A DNA stretch of 55,053 bases, from assembly GCA_019649035.1 (NCBI GenBank), contig BMAT01003775.1:690923-745975 (forward strand). The letters are read 5' to 3'. This document shows positions 30,298 through 41,824 of this stretch, one piece after another; position 1 is the stretch's first letter, and every line of letters starts with the position of its first letter. Below the pieces are notes generated by a model. That model was not told the DNA's origin. It ran no database searches and saw only the letters and a list, made by a program, of their open reading frames with translations. This DNA is from Elysia marginata. Lineage: Eukaryota > Mollusca > Gastropoda > Plakobranchidae. The position numbers and the translations under genes are program-made.

Positions 30298-31973
30298 GTA
30301 TGTATGTGCAAGACAAGGCAGTTGTTTTTGTTTTCCATGTTCAGTTAAGTCGACATTAACTGTTGGTATAATTTTCTCTTCATTTTATTATAGCATTGAC
30401 AATTCATATATTGCCACCTCACAAAGAGTTCACATTTTGAAAAGTTTTGTTACTGCAGGGTGGGCAGGAGAAGACACTAATAATCAGGTGCTTCCTTTTG
30501 CCAGTGTGCTTTCTGCATGCTACATAAGAAGGAACTAATGAAGGAACTAGTCTGACAGATAAATTCAATAAACCCTTAACTGTCAAAGTATGAGAGGTTG
30601 GAATTTTTGGTGCGTGTTCAGGTACGTACAAACAAATATGAGGCAAAGATTGTCCCATTGTATTTTTCTAAATGGTTCTGAGCTTACAGCATAACTAGGT
30701 ATACACAATCTCTTCCGCCTTCTCTCTTGCAGGTCATGCACCTTTTTGTGTACCACAATAGGAAAAAAAATATAACTTGGCATAAATTTAACACTCTTAG
30801 AGCACTTTTTATACACAATTGTGGCACCAATAGTAAGAATATTGGTAGGTACAGGTCAGAACTTTGGATGTGAAAGAGTAAGAGTGTATTATAAAAATTT
30901 TGTCCACAATATGTTAAAAATATTGTTACGTAATTGAGAAAATTGAAGACCTAAGTTAATGTACCGGTACACAAATTTTTCAGTTAGCTTGCAACAATTC
31001 AAACTTTGTTTCCCCCTCACCTGTCAAATTAATTTTTGGAGAATAATTGTTTGTTTCATTTTTTTTCATGGGAGTGGGGGTAGGGGTTGCATTTGTTGGT
31101 TTGTGGTTAGTTTTTTTATTTATTGTTTTCAAAGAATAGATTACAAAATATAGTTATGTGTAGAACATTATAAAATGAATTAAAAGCATTGGTTTGTAGA
31201 AATTGTCAAAATCTTTAACACAAAATGATTGATGGCTACTGAAAGAAGAATGCAAGTAATTTTATGCTCAGAGGTGGTTTTGCTGTGGACTTTTCCAAAA
31301 AGTTACTTAAGCTGAGCATAGCTTTTCCCAAAAAAAAAAAATGAAAAACAATATAAACTTATGTCAACAAGCGTTTATCACTTAGGTCTATTCAGTTATC
31401 GGAAAGCAATTTGCATAAGCAGAGTATTGGTTCATTGTTCACAGGCAGAAAAGGTACTTTTATTTAAAGAAATGGAAATGTTACTTTGATACTGTGTCTC
31501 TTAGTAAATACTTATAGATGTTCTGTTAAAATGATATAATGATGAATTGAAAAAAAAATTTTCGGCCTATTTATGGCCGAATCGAAACTCTTAAACATCA
31601 TCTTTGCTTCTTAACTTGGAAGAAATGGAGAGTATTCTTTTTTTACAGTTCCTATGTCATATTCCATTACTTTAGGTCGCATAATGAAATCCTTCAAGTA
31701 TAGGAAATATAGGAACTTTAGATGGGATGATATTCAGTTTTTTCAATTTGTTTTGCACAAGAAGTAAAACATAAGAAATCTAAATGATTGTGTGTATGGG
31801 TGAGAAAGAGAGATAGAGTGGAAAAGGAGTTATGTGGAGAAATTGCGTATGTATTTACGTGACATTTTGTTTTTATTATTTAAAATCAAGTTCATGACAA
31901 ATTTTCTACAATGGAACACATGAAAATTTATCTTATTTTGCTGGCAACTTTGACTATGTATTCTTCTGTGTAG
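30298..31973 (+). other. Intron 13
   Basis: AT-rich; only short spurious ORFs. Confidence 0.85.
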
Positions 31974-32131
31974 ATGAATGGTAAGATTGGCAGTGCTGGG
32001 TCTTGCAACCACCTTAACCAGCCCGAGTACGGCAGCTTGAATCACTCACCAGCAGCCCCTCGTACGCTGACTCCTACCTCTCAGAACCAGGAGGATTCTC
32101 CTCACAGGCCAAACAGAACTAGCAAAACAAG
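31974..32131 (+). CDS. Cav1: Cav1 alpha1, exon 14: C-terminal tail, Pro/Ser-rich
   Basis: Reads MNGKIGSAGSCNHLNQPEYG, then SLNHSPAAPRTLTPTSQNQ and DSPHRPNRTSKT. Hydrophilic, with several SP/TP sites. The acceptor cttctgtgtag is good. The donor CAAG|gtttgg is weaker than usual but gives the phase (AG + C = Ser) required by exon 15. Skipping it alone would shift the frame. Confidence 0.85.
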
Positions 32132-32849
32132 GTTTGGACATTTTGTTTTTGCTATTATTGTTGAGAACTTGAACTTTTAGGGCGTTGCAGTTTAGTGGTA
32201 GACAGAGTGCGGGGTCTGGGGTTTGAGCCCTGCTTTCAACAGGTCAACGTTTAGTCTTTGAGAAAGGCTATTTACTCACATTTCTTTACCTCCCTCATAT
32301 AGACATTGAAAGATCTTGTCAGTGTGCTAGAGTGATGCGCTTTACTTGCTGCTCCTCTGTGAGTTCAGAATGCAATTTGGTTGGTAATGGCCTGTAGGGG
32401 AACCCATGTAAAGCACTTAGAGCATAGGGTGTATTAGGCGCTATATAAAAACGCTCTTTTTTAAGCTTTTTACTTTACTTATAAAAGACGTCTTAAAAAC
32501 ATAATGTGTTCTATAGAATAGCATGTGCTTGTAGTGTTCACTTCTATTTCCTTAAGATGAAAACATTAGGCTTACTTTCCTGGCCCAACAGTCATAGGGT
32601 GCCTGGTGAACTTTCTATGATCTCCTCCACAGTTTGTTCCCAGATTTAATCAAAAATGCCATACCCGCCTCATTCCTTTTGTTTCTTTTTGAAAGATTGC
32701 ATTATTTTTTTCCTTTTACTTTTATTGCTTTTTATTTGATAAATGTACATTGATAGCATAATGAAAATTTGTCCTTATTCTGTAATTAAGTGCCAGAAAA
32801 ATGCTTTTTAAAGCTGCATTATAGGATTTTGTTACCTTTTACTTTTCAG
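32132..32849 (+). other. Intron 14
   Basis: Almost half is a family-A SINE (32181-32480). The rest is AT-rich. Confidence 0.85.
32181..32480 (+). mobile_element. tRNA-derived SINE, family A, copy 2
   Basis: The head GCAGTTTAGTGGTAGA (A box) and GGGTTTGAGCCCTG (B box) is followed by the same body as copy 1 (GAAAGATCTTGTCAGTGT, CTAGAGTGATGCGC) and GGCGCTATATAAAAACGCTC before a CTTTTTACTTTACTT tail. Confidence 0.75.
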
Positions 32850-33218
32850 CGACACCCAAATACGTATTGAGGCTGATGACCTTAGCTTTCATGATGCTGA
32901 GGAACCAGAAAATATGGAGGATGGAGATGAGGAAAATCAAGACCTGATAAAGCGTAATGTGGAAAGGGATGAGGCTGAGGTCAGAGGGCGCAACCACTTA
33001 CATGGGACAGAGGGTATCCAAGATGACCTAGATGAGGAACAGGACATGGAGAGGAGGAGAGCAAGCCAGGGCTCAGAGCTGGACTCTGTGGTCGTGGATG
33101 ATGCTCCTTCCTCCCTGCAACACCCTGGTAACCATGAGAGCTCAATACAGCAGCAACCGCTCACGAGCATTCCAGGCAGCCCAAACAAAAAGAAACATGG
33201 CATCTATGTTTACAGAGA
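32850..33218 (+). CDS. Cav1: Cav1 alpha1, exon 15: acidic C-terminal segment
   Basis: 122 full codons between split codons. Starts (S)DTQIRIEADDLSFHD, followed by a strongly acidic run (EEPENMEDGDEENQD; QDDLDEEQDMERRRAS). MERRRASQ contains a consensus PKA site (RRAS). It ends IPGSPNKKKHGIYVYR with the last codon split GA|. Acceptor cttttcag, donor GA|gtgagt. The segment has no close equivalent that I can name, but sits where Cav1 tails become divergent. Confidence 0.92.
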
Positions 33219-33297
33219 GTGAGTTTTAGCATCCCGTTTTAGTATAAAACTGTCTCTAAAAATTTTTTAAAATAATTGTTGAGCAAACTTGGAGTCT

Positions 33298-33379
33298 ACA
33301 ATACCGTATTTTAATTTGATGAATCTTAAAACAATAAGTTTATTGTTTTAAGATTCATCAAATTAAAATATGGTATTGT
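33298..33379. repeat. 82-bp near-perfect palindrome (hairpin)
   Basis: Arms 33298-33337 and 33340-33379 are reverse complements with one G/A difference (GTATTTTAATTTGATG vs its inverse), around a 2-nt centre. Probably a foldback or MITE insertion; no clear target duplication. Confidence 0.9.
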
Positions 33380-36339
33380 TCAAATAGTTCCTAACATTTA
33401 ACTATTTTCTTGATATTCTAAACTAATTAGTCATAGCAAGTCAAACATTGGGTATGTTGTTATACTTTTTTAACACACTAATCATGTCAAGCCATTCTAG
33501 AATTTGGCCATGCTTTCTTTCATGTCAAATAGGCAACTCTTATGTCATTGCAGTGCATGGGGGTGTAACCAAGTTCCTGCTCAGTCTGTAGAGCTTGTTC
33601 GGTTTATCCACAGGCATCTACCTATATAATGGCTAGACCGCTCGCTGTGTGCGAAGACGCGGGCAGATTTAAGGCCAAACCAACCTGGGTCAGGCTTGGC
33701 CCAAGTCAGTTCCAAATGCAGAATGTTGGGGTTGTTTAGGATTTTATACTCTTATTCAAAACATTTGAAAACTTCAACAAGATGATACTCTGGTCATTAT
33801 GGTACACACCTGCTGTGTTTTCAATTGACACAATCAAGCAAATAAAGAGAGTAATATAGCATTTCACAAGTATTTTGAGTATAATTTTATTTAAACAATG
33901 AATGGAATGTGGAATTTAGATTAATAGACTGGAATCTAGATAAAATATCAAGATCATATCATGAAAGATGTAACTCGAGTACCCAGCAAGGAAGTATTTT
34001 GATTTTTATTACTCCTCAGGCAAAGATTAAGGGCGTTTAGAGGAAATAAATGATTTGTCAATAGTTTCTTCCCTAGCCCATGAAACATTTTCATGGTACA
34101 AGAGTTAAGAGATTTTTTTAATTGACTCTGTAAGTAGCTCATGTGATTCATGCACTTAAAACTCTCCTTAGAGTAAAGAAGGTGCTGCAAGTTATGGGCA
34201 TAGTAGAAGGCAGTTTAGTGAAGGTGATCGCCACAGCCCTCAGTGGCAGCCAAAATCACGCATCATTTTTGTGCCTGACGGTGACTCTTTGTTTTTTGGT
34301 TGTCTTAAATAACCCTGGGCTATGAACAGTAAACTTACAATAACTGCTGCATGCGATACCACTTTTGAAAGAAGAAAGTTTACCGAGCTTTATAATGGTG
34401 GCATCGGTATTCGAATCGGTCCACTGAATCAGGAGATATGTAATTTATATTGAAAAAACCCAAATTTTTTACACCTAGTATAATGAAAAGTACTGGCCTT
34501 TCTTTTTTTAAACTTTGCTTTGCTTTAGATCCTTATTTCAACCTATAAATGACCAAGTTTCATCAAAATTGAACAACCTTTTTTGAGTTGTAGTGGCCTC
34601 CATAAAGGAACATCTTAGTCTAGCACAGATAATGGCCCGGCTTGGATCAGCAAAGCCGAAGACGTCATGCTTTGCGGATCCTGCCTGTTCTAGTCAGCGG
34701 TTTCAATTTTAATGATTGAAGTAATACTAATAGAGATTTCTAGACGGAAATGTGAACTGATATTGATAATGAAGATCTGGCTATTGATGAAATTATTATA
34801 GTTTGCATTATTGTGTCTTAAAACTGTTATGCCTGGAGCATATGAAGAAAAATTAGAAGTTGCAACACCTTCATCCTTGCATCTGGATCTGTTTCTGCTC
34901 GATGTAAAATCAAGTTTTAGCTTCTACTAGTCTAAGCCTACGGCTATAGTAAGTCTAGATTTACCTCTTTTACGAGTTTCACTTTTAACTTTTTGAAATT
35001 TTCTATTTTAGTATATTTCAGGACATCAAGATCTAGAGCTAAATCTAGATTAGACCATATTAGATATATAGATCTAATAGTACCTTTACGATATACTTAT
35101 TAGGCTATTTGATTACAAAATTTGATAGGCCTAAGCATTGTTAACAACCTTTGCAAATTTTACAAATAAGTAATAGTAATAAATCACAAAAACATTCTAG
35201 AGAGAGCTTTATTAAAAGTTGGATATCATTATCAGGGATATTTAATGAGGTTTCTTACTGAAAAGTGAAATAGTCTCGATCTGGTGATTATCTATCATTA
35301 TAGGCTGTGCCTCTGAGCCCTCGCAAAATCTAAAATAATTATGGCACACCACCAAATGAACATATTCCTCACTCTACCAGTAAAAATGCCTGTACCCTAT
35401 CAACAACTACTAGTTGTACCAATGCAACAGTCACAACACCCGTAAAAACGAGGCAAGATTGTCACAAGTCCTCCTCTTCAAAGAAAACAAGGTTGCTTTG
35501 AAATAAAAATTAAGGGCATTAAAAAGTGAACATCAACAAATTAAATCTCTCAGCAAAGATGTGAGAAGAAAACTACAGTTAAAAACCAAAAATACAAACT
35601 CTTCATAGAAGAACATCAAAAGTCAAAGAACAAAAGAAAACTAAAGCTTTGAACCAAACAAATGTAGATTTTTTAATTCTCAATAAAAAAGATTTTAAGA
35701 ATGAATGCTTTCTATTATTCTAAGGGTGTTTATATTCTTTTTACTTACAAAATTCCCTACATTTTCATGTATAGGATTTGGGTATAGAGGTATTGGCTGT
35801 AAAGTTATAATATGTTATCGACGAATTTAATGCCCCTTGAAATTAGGAATTCATGCATATTTTCCCCATGTATAACCCGTGTAAACTTTCTTTTATGATG
35901 TAAAGTTTACTGAGTGTTTTTATGTTATTCTATATAAAAGTCCCAACAGTTTGATGTATAGCACTTAGGAATGGGAGCATTGGTTAAAAAGTTCTGGTAT
36001 ATTCTCTGCGAATTTAATGCGCCTCGGAATTAAGATTTTTATGCAAGTTTTCCCCCCATTATACCCATGCATACTTTTTTTAAAGATGTGAAGCTTTATA
36101 AATGTGTTTGCTTTATTCTATATAAAATTCTTTACAATTTGATATATGAATCTTTAAAATGTGTGTATTGGTTACAAAGTTATGCTTATTTTTCTGAAAA
36201 TTGTGTGGAAAACAGGCACAATAACACCGAAACGGTGTTCAAATATGTGAAGAAAAATCATCGTAACTTTTGAACTAATGAAGATATCAACATAATTTAA
36301 TTTAAGAGATCTGTAATCAATGTCTCAGGGGCTTTAATA

Positions 36340-36341
<2 letters not shown>

Positions 36342-36371
<30 letters not shown>
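36342..36371. repeat. (TA)n microsatellite
   Basis: A run of TA dinucleotides directly abutting the hairpin element. Confidence 0.9.
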
Positions 36372-36372
<1 letters not shown>

Positions 36373-36373
<1 letters not shown>

Positions 36374-36516
36374 TTCTACTATTAGGCTGTTTAGTGAAAA
36401 ATTCAAATTCATCTCAGAGAGTTAAGAAACATGTCTATATATATATTAAAATAGACATGTTTCTTAACTCTCTGCGATGAATTTGAATTTTTCACTAAAC
36501 AGCCTAATAGTAGAAG
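36373..36516. mobile_element. 144-bp foldback MITE with TA flanks
   Basis: Inverted arms of about 66 nt: the left begins CTTCTACTATTAGGCTGTTT and the right is its inverse, ending AGCCTAATAGTAGAAG. They differ at about one position and enclose an AT-rich loop (36439-36450). TA dinucleotides flank both ends, as expected for Tc1/mariner-type insertion. The near-identity of the arms implies a recent element or selection on the structure. Confidence 0.8.
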
Positions 36517-36639
36517 TAATTTGGCACTGTGCGACAGGACTCAAACAGTTAACTACATGCATATCCTTTGTTGTTCCAAAGTAAAAAAAAAACTCATGCA
36601 TTGATTTTTTTCTCATCATCCCTCTTGTGTAATCAACAG

Positions 36640-36965
36640 TCTGCCCCAAGAGGACAGTGACTTTGAGCGCGAGCATACCCCGCCTACCCCACCACCAAGA
36701 CGTCTCAGTAGGAAACGAGCATCTTTTAAACTTGCTTGCATTGGCAAACAGGGTAGTGATGAGAACCCCCTGATGCTTCGTCGTCCAGGGCAACCACTGC
36801 GTGTGGCAGATGCTGGTCAACATAACAACAAAGGGCTGGCCCCTCCTCCTCAGTTAACCCATCGCCCAAACAGTTACCCGTCAGACGGTGAGGTCACAAA
36901 AATGGTGCGGGCAGATCAGCAAGACCCGGCACAGGCACTACCCTCAAGGACTCACCTCTCCCCAG
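36640..36965 (+). CDS. Cav1: Cav1 alpha1, exon 16: tail with conserved PKA site
   Basis: After completing Asp it reads LPQEDSDFEREHTPPTPPPR then RLSRKRASFKLACIGKQ. RKRASFKLACIGKQ aligns with the vertebrate Cav1.2 segment GRRASFHLECLKRQ, which holds the best-known PKA-phosphorylated serine of that channel tail. TPPTPPPRRL is proline-rich. The remainder (NPLMLRRPGQPLRVADAGQ and on) is tail of low similarity. Ends phase 1 (CCA G|gtcagt). Intron retention gives Gly-Gln-stop at 36971-36973, before the distal regulatory domain. Confidence 0.93.
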
Positions 36966-38772
36966 GTCAGTAGGTCATAGGTTGTAGGTTAAAAGTCACA
37001 GGTGACTGCTACTGTCATTAAGCATAAAAGTTCACTGGTGAAAAAAAAGATTTTTTTCACTTGACTTTAACAAATTAAAGAGACCATAGTCTATGTCGTG
37101 ATCTCAAGTTTCATAGCTATTTTAAAAGCTTATTTTGAATAAGTGCCAGGGTCTCATGACATAATGACTGGGACAGCTGAATATTTTAGGTATAAGTGAA
37201 ATATGGCCAGCAGTAAAATTTCAACTCCTCCTCATTGCTTTTTAAATATATTTGCCTACAATTAATTCCATTTGAAGCATTTTGGAGTTTGAAAAATTTG
37301 GCAGTGGAATGTACATTCTATTTCATAAAAGAGATGTGAATATGCTGGCTTTTTTTTTGGTCGGGGGGGGGGGGGGGGGNNNNNNNNNATACCAGTATAT
37401 TTATAAAGTAGCTTTTTAAATCAGTTCATATAGTTGAATATTATTTTAATAACTTAGATTAGCTGTAAATGGAAATATTTTTAAAAGAGAGGAGAACAGA
37501 AAACCAATCATGACTTGTAGGACAGCTACCTTTGTCACAAAGTTTGCAGAGAATTTATCTAAAATTTGCTATAAGTTATATGTGTAGCTTGAGGTTTTCC
37601 ATTGATTACTTTTTATATCTTTAAGCTTGCTGAAGTGTTATATTTGTTTCTTTTTTTCCCAATCATTTTTCTTAACTCTCTATCTTCCCTGATGTTTTAA
37701 TGTGTCCTTTTTTCCAATCTTACCACCCAATGCATTTTTCTTATAATTTTAAATTTTGGTTGATTAGTTATTTTCATATCCTGCAGTTTGCTATGATAAA
37801 AAAAACTGTTTTCTTCCTACAGATAGGTTTTTCAGAGAAAAATAACTGTTTTGTCTATGCTTTACTAGAAAATAATACTTTTGTCATATTTCTTTACTTT
37901 TTTCTGAATTGTTAGTGTTGTGCATGACAATTTCAATTATGGTTTTCCCAAAAGGCTTTAATATTTCAGTGATAGAATTTTCAGGCAATTCTTACATTCT
38001 GAACAGAGTCTCTACCTAAGAAAAAGTTCGCTATCCACAAAAGATTTACAATTTTGTTGATAGAAAAGAAAAAAATATTTTGTCAAAGCTTTACTAATAA
38101 GTAAGCTTTTGTGAATTTTCTCAGGTTTTTACATATTATTCTCACTTAATGACAGTACACGCATTTTCTTAAAATGAAAACTATAGTATAGCGCTGATGA
38201 GGCCTTTGATTGCTGATAAAGACAAACCTTTTTTACCCTTATATCAATAATCTACTGGCATTAAACTCTTGGTGTAAAAGTCTATTCACACCTTAAAGCT
38301 GTATTTCCTTTCATAACTTTTCAGTACATACTATTTTCATGATCAATGCCAAATTTTTAAAGTGGTGATCAAATTGATTGGACAATCCTTTGTCAGAATG
38401 ATATCAATTACCCTTTCAAAATCCCTGCTTTACAATATTTTTTTAAAAGGGGTTTTTGTGAGATAGGGGTGTTTTACTGTTTCTTTAATTATCAGTTCTT
38501 TCCAAGCTAGTGTGTCTTGGAAAGATTTTTGTTTGTTTGCTATTTAAAAACAATTTTTTTTTCTGAAGTATGTCTTCACTTAATACCTATTCTCTGTGTC
38601 ATGCAAAAACTTGTTTTATGCTTATTCTTTAAAGTAGGCACTAAATTTTAATTCAAAGAACATGTCTGCTTCCTCTCCATGTCTGACCAAACTCATTACT
38701 ACTAACTTCCATACCTTTCCAACCCTCATTTTGTTTTGTTTATTTCTTGTGTCCATCCCGCTCTCCGATCAG
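36966..38772 (+). other. Intron 16
   Basis: AT-rich, with a 17-G run (37363-37379) running straight into a 9-N assembly gap (37380-37388). The sequence here is incomplete. Confidence 0.85.
37363..37388. other. Poly-G run and N gap
   Basis: Seventeen G then nine N: a sequencing or assembly break of unknown true length. Confidence 0.99.
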
Positions 38773-38823
38773 GCGGGCGCCTTGTCAGTTTTTTGAGAAA
38801 CCTGGGCCGCAGGCGAGACAGAG
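38773..38823 (+). CDS. Cav1: Cav1 alpha1, exon 17: 51-nt probable cassette exon
   Basis: Between a good acceptor (tccgatcag) and donor (AGAG|gtatac). Phase 1 on both sides, so both inclusion and skipping keep the frame. Included, it adds 17 residues, GGRLVSFLRNLGRRRDR at the junction: a basic, amphipathic-looking insertion. Skipped, exon 16 joins exon 18 as LSP-A-PDDARM. It is GC-richer than its surroundings, as coding exons here are. I infer alternative use; the sequence alone cannot show it. Confidence 0.72.
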
Positions 38824-41615
38824 GTATACAAATCCTTAGAAACATATTAATCATGTGACTAAAGCATAAGCCGTCAGTTGTATGATGAAGCCTTTGTTGG
38901 GGTTGCATGGTTATTTGTCTCATGATCAGAGCAAAAGAGTCAGATACTTCAACTTTCATATTTTGAACAACTTATTTTTCTGACGTTTCAAACGTTAAAA
39001 TACCATAAAATTATCCAAATTTTGGAGAATCCTGTGAGAATTTCTTTGATTTTGAAATCCAGACAAAAAGAGGAGAAAGTTTATTTTCATTAGTTGTTTT
39101 CTCAAATTAAAACCTTTGACATTCGATTCATTTGGACTGGTCATAAGACATTTTAGTGTTGTACATTTAACACAGAAAAGATTTTTGTTTGCAGCTATAA
39201 ATTTTTTGGTTTTTTTTTCATTTTTTGCATGTAAGACTACATATTTTATTATTGTTAGAGGATTTTGTAATTTGCTTAGTCATAGTTTTGCAATATTACT
39301 TTCTAGATATCTTGATGTATTAATGGCATAATTTTCACGCTTTTAAATTTTTGTTGAAACACATCTGTCAGCTTTTCAGTCATTCCTGAGTTTCAGACAG
39401 TGTATTTTAAATCAACTGAAATCGGGCTAATCATTAGACAAAATTTACTCAGTCTGAGTACGCTGGTTTGAAAGTTTTGATTAGATGTAATACACTGCCT
39501 TACTTAATTCAACAGCCAAAGAGCAGGAAATTTTTTGTTTCTGTTTTGGACATTTTTTTTGCTTCTCTTTCTTTTCAATTCTAATACTTAGGTCTTATTT
39601 TAGTTAGCTTGTTTTATTTTGTGTAAAGCCAAAGTTTTCTTTACAAATGAGGCTGTAACCCAGCTTAAAGCCCTTGCAATGCTTTTTTGGCATGGTAAAT
39701 CATAAAATGTGAGGGCTATGAAGTCAAATTCTTTTTTTCATCATATCTGAATTTTATAATCGACTTCAAAAGTTGCTATATGAGAAAAAAAAGGAATTCT
39801 CAGACTTCTGTTTGTGAAAATAAAAAAAAATGTAGTTGTTTTTTCTTTTACTAAAAACTTTCAAATTTCTGAATTTTGGTTTATACAAAATAATTGCAGC
39901 GATAATTTGAAAACCTCAATGTGCTAAATCCTCAACCTTAATTAAAGTTATCTTTTTAAGCTGATAAAAACTGATTTGATGGGTCAGAATTACCTTAAAA
40001 TGTCATTTACAATGACATATTGATTGTGTCTAGAAATCAAGCTCATCTGTAGTCATTTTTAATGAAAGAATCGCTTGCAATTAATTATCATCTATTGCAT
40101 CTAAAGACAATATTTGTTATAAATTGGTGAACTTAAGCGTGTGTTTATGGTGCCTACATAGCTCAGCTTGAAAAGTCTTGCCCCGCAGTGTTGTAGTATC
40201 TTTAGAGTTATTTTAAATACATTCTAGGGCTGCTCTAAATTAAAACAAAAAATTTTATCCTATTTACATTTTTGTTTCACAAAAACTTTCACAGCTAGCT
40301 AGCGCCCTGTGCAGGGTTTTAGTCCTTGACTTTTCCAGCCCAAAGTATTTTTGTCTTGTTTTAATTTTTTTTAGGAGATAAATTTTGATATTGGAAGTCA
40401 TTGTCTTTTCCTACTTTTGAAATCTGTAAGCGATAACAACCAAATTTATTATGCTATGTTTTAAAATTCTAGTTATGATTATCAGTTGTGTTAATAAGTT
40501 GTCTTTAAGCTTTCTTTGTTTTTGTCTTATTTTACACATTCAGTCTAAAGAATTTAGAATGGTTCATTTTTTTTTGGAAAAAAATTCAGTGGTAAAACAA
40601 AATGAGTTGACTTCAAAGCTAGCTTTTCAGATAATTCGTTTTCAAACACTGAGGTGTAAGTGAAATTTTTAAAATACAAATTCTGGTCGTCGCTTTTAGA
40701 TTTTGTTGATGGAGAAAAACATGCTTGCTGTTCCTGTCAGCTGCGTTAATGAGCTTTTATTTAGGAATATTTCTATTTGGACTAACAACGTCTATCTAGT
40801 TAGGAATATTATTTTGTATTTGGACTAATATAATAACCTCTATCTAGCTAGGAATGTTTGTATTTGGGATACCTTCTATCTAGTTAAGAATATTTGTATG
40901 TTGAATGATAACCCTCTTTCTAGTTGGGAATAATAATATTCTATATTTGTGTTTATATAAAATTCTTTATCTAGTCAGGAGTTTTGTAATGAAATAATGT
41001 CATCTATCTTGTAATTGTCAGCTAAGCAAATGATCTGTTGATATGAGATGATATATTTTTGAAGTTCGGTTCTCATACATCAGAAACAAATTTTATGCAG
41101 GAAATCTTTAATGATTTGTAAAAAATGATTACTTTTAATATTTTCTTACAAAAATTTCATAAAACAAATACTGAGTAAACATTTATGAAGTAAATGTATA
41201 AATTATATCTTTGATTAGATATTATTGGTTAAAGAGGCTGATTACAAATGTTGGTGTCGTTAAAGATTCAAAAGACATGCAATCATTACATGTATTTGAA
41301 CTTGGTGTTCTCATTTTTTTTCATTCTTGCATTCATAAGTCTTGTTTTACAGATGCTACATTGATAAGAATTCCTCTAATGGGTTTGGCTTGAATTTTTG
41401 TTTTAAATGACCCTTAACTGAAACCAATGCAAGGTAGGGACTATTTGGTCCAGGCAAAGCTTATTTAAAATGTATTCTATAATCACAGAATTAGAAAATT
41501 CATATATGTAGATTGTTGTGAAGGTAACTCAAACCTAAATCTTCATGTCAGCTTGAAAATCATCGGTATCCTATATTTATATGTTGCATTTTTATTTCCT
41601 CATACCCAATCACAG
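38824..41615 (+). other. Intron 17
   Basis: AT-rich. Contains the degenerate tandem repeat at 40755-41022. No gene. Confidence 0.85.
40755..41022. repeat. Degenerate tandem repeat, ~40-bp unit
   Basis: About six decayed units built on TCTATCTAGTTAGGAATATT followed by TGTATTTGGACTAATAACC, beginning near 40759, 40791, 40841, 40877, 40914 and 40963. Confidence 0.7.
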
Positions 41616-41824
41616 CCCCTGATGATGCTCGCATGCAGCACCGGCACAGTGACTCATCTGCCATCCCTGAACTTTCCTCGTCCCTTCATCGGTCCCTGGA
41701 CCGTGGGCCTCTTGTAATCCCTGCTGATCTTCTGCAGCAGCAGCAGCAGCAACATCATAATCTACAGCCAAACGAGACACCCAGTCAGCACAGGCGTAGC
41801 AGTGCAGAAACTCTTGTGGCTCAG
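41616..41824 (+). CDS. Cav1: Cav1 alpha1, exon 18: tail with poly-Gln and RRSS
   Basis: Reads (A)PDDARMQHRHSDSSAIPEL, SSSLHRSLDRGPLVIPADLL, then a CAG-encoded stretch LQQQQQQHHN, and ends SQHRRSSAETLVAQ. HRRSS is a basophilic kinase consensus. The HxRSxDRGPLVIP pattern lies between the PKA block and the distal domain. Acceptor cccaatcacag, donor CAG|gttggt. Ends phase 0. Confidence 0.92.

Larger units (their letters stand above)
33219..36639 (+). other. Intron 15 (3.4 kb)
   Basis: Has a long hairpin 80 nt after its start and another about 120 nt before its end. Between them: a GC-richer patch at 33590-33720 (unrecognised), CTAGATCT-rich sequence at 34910-35100, and AT-rich filler. Confidence 0.85.

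Noticed and set aside
32937-33203. 88-codon minus-strand ORF
   Set aside because: Antisense shadow of exon 15, whose phase and splice sites fit the channel.
33590-33720. GC-richer patch in intron 15
   Set aside because: Considered as an exon or transposon piece, but it has no long frame with splice sites and no recognised motif.
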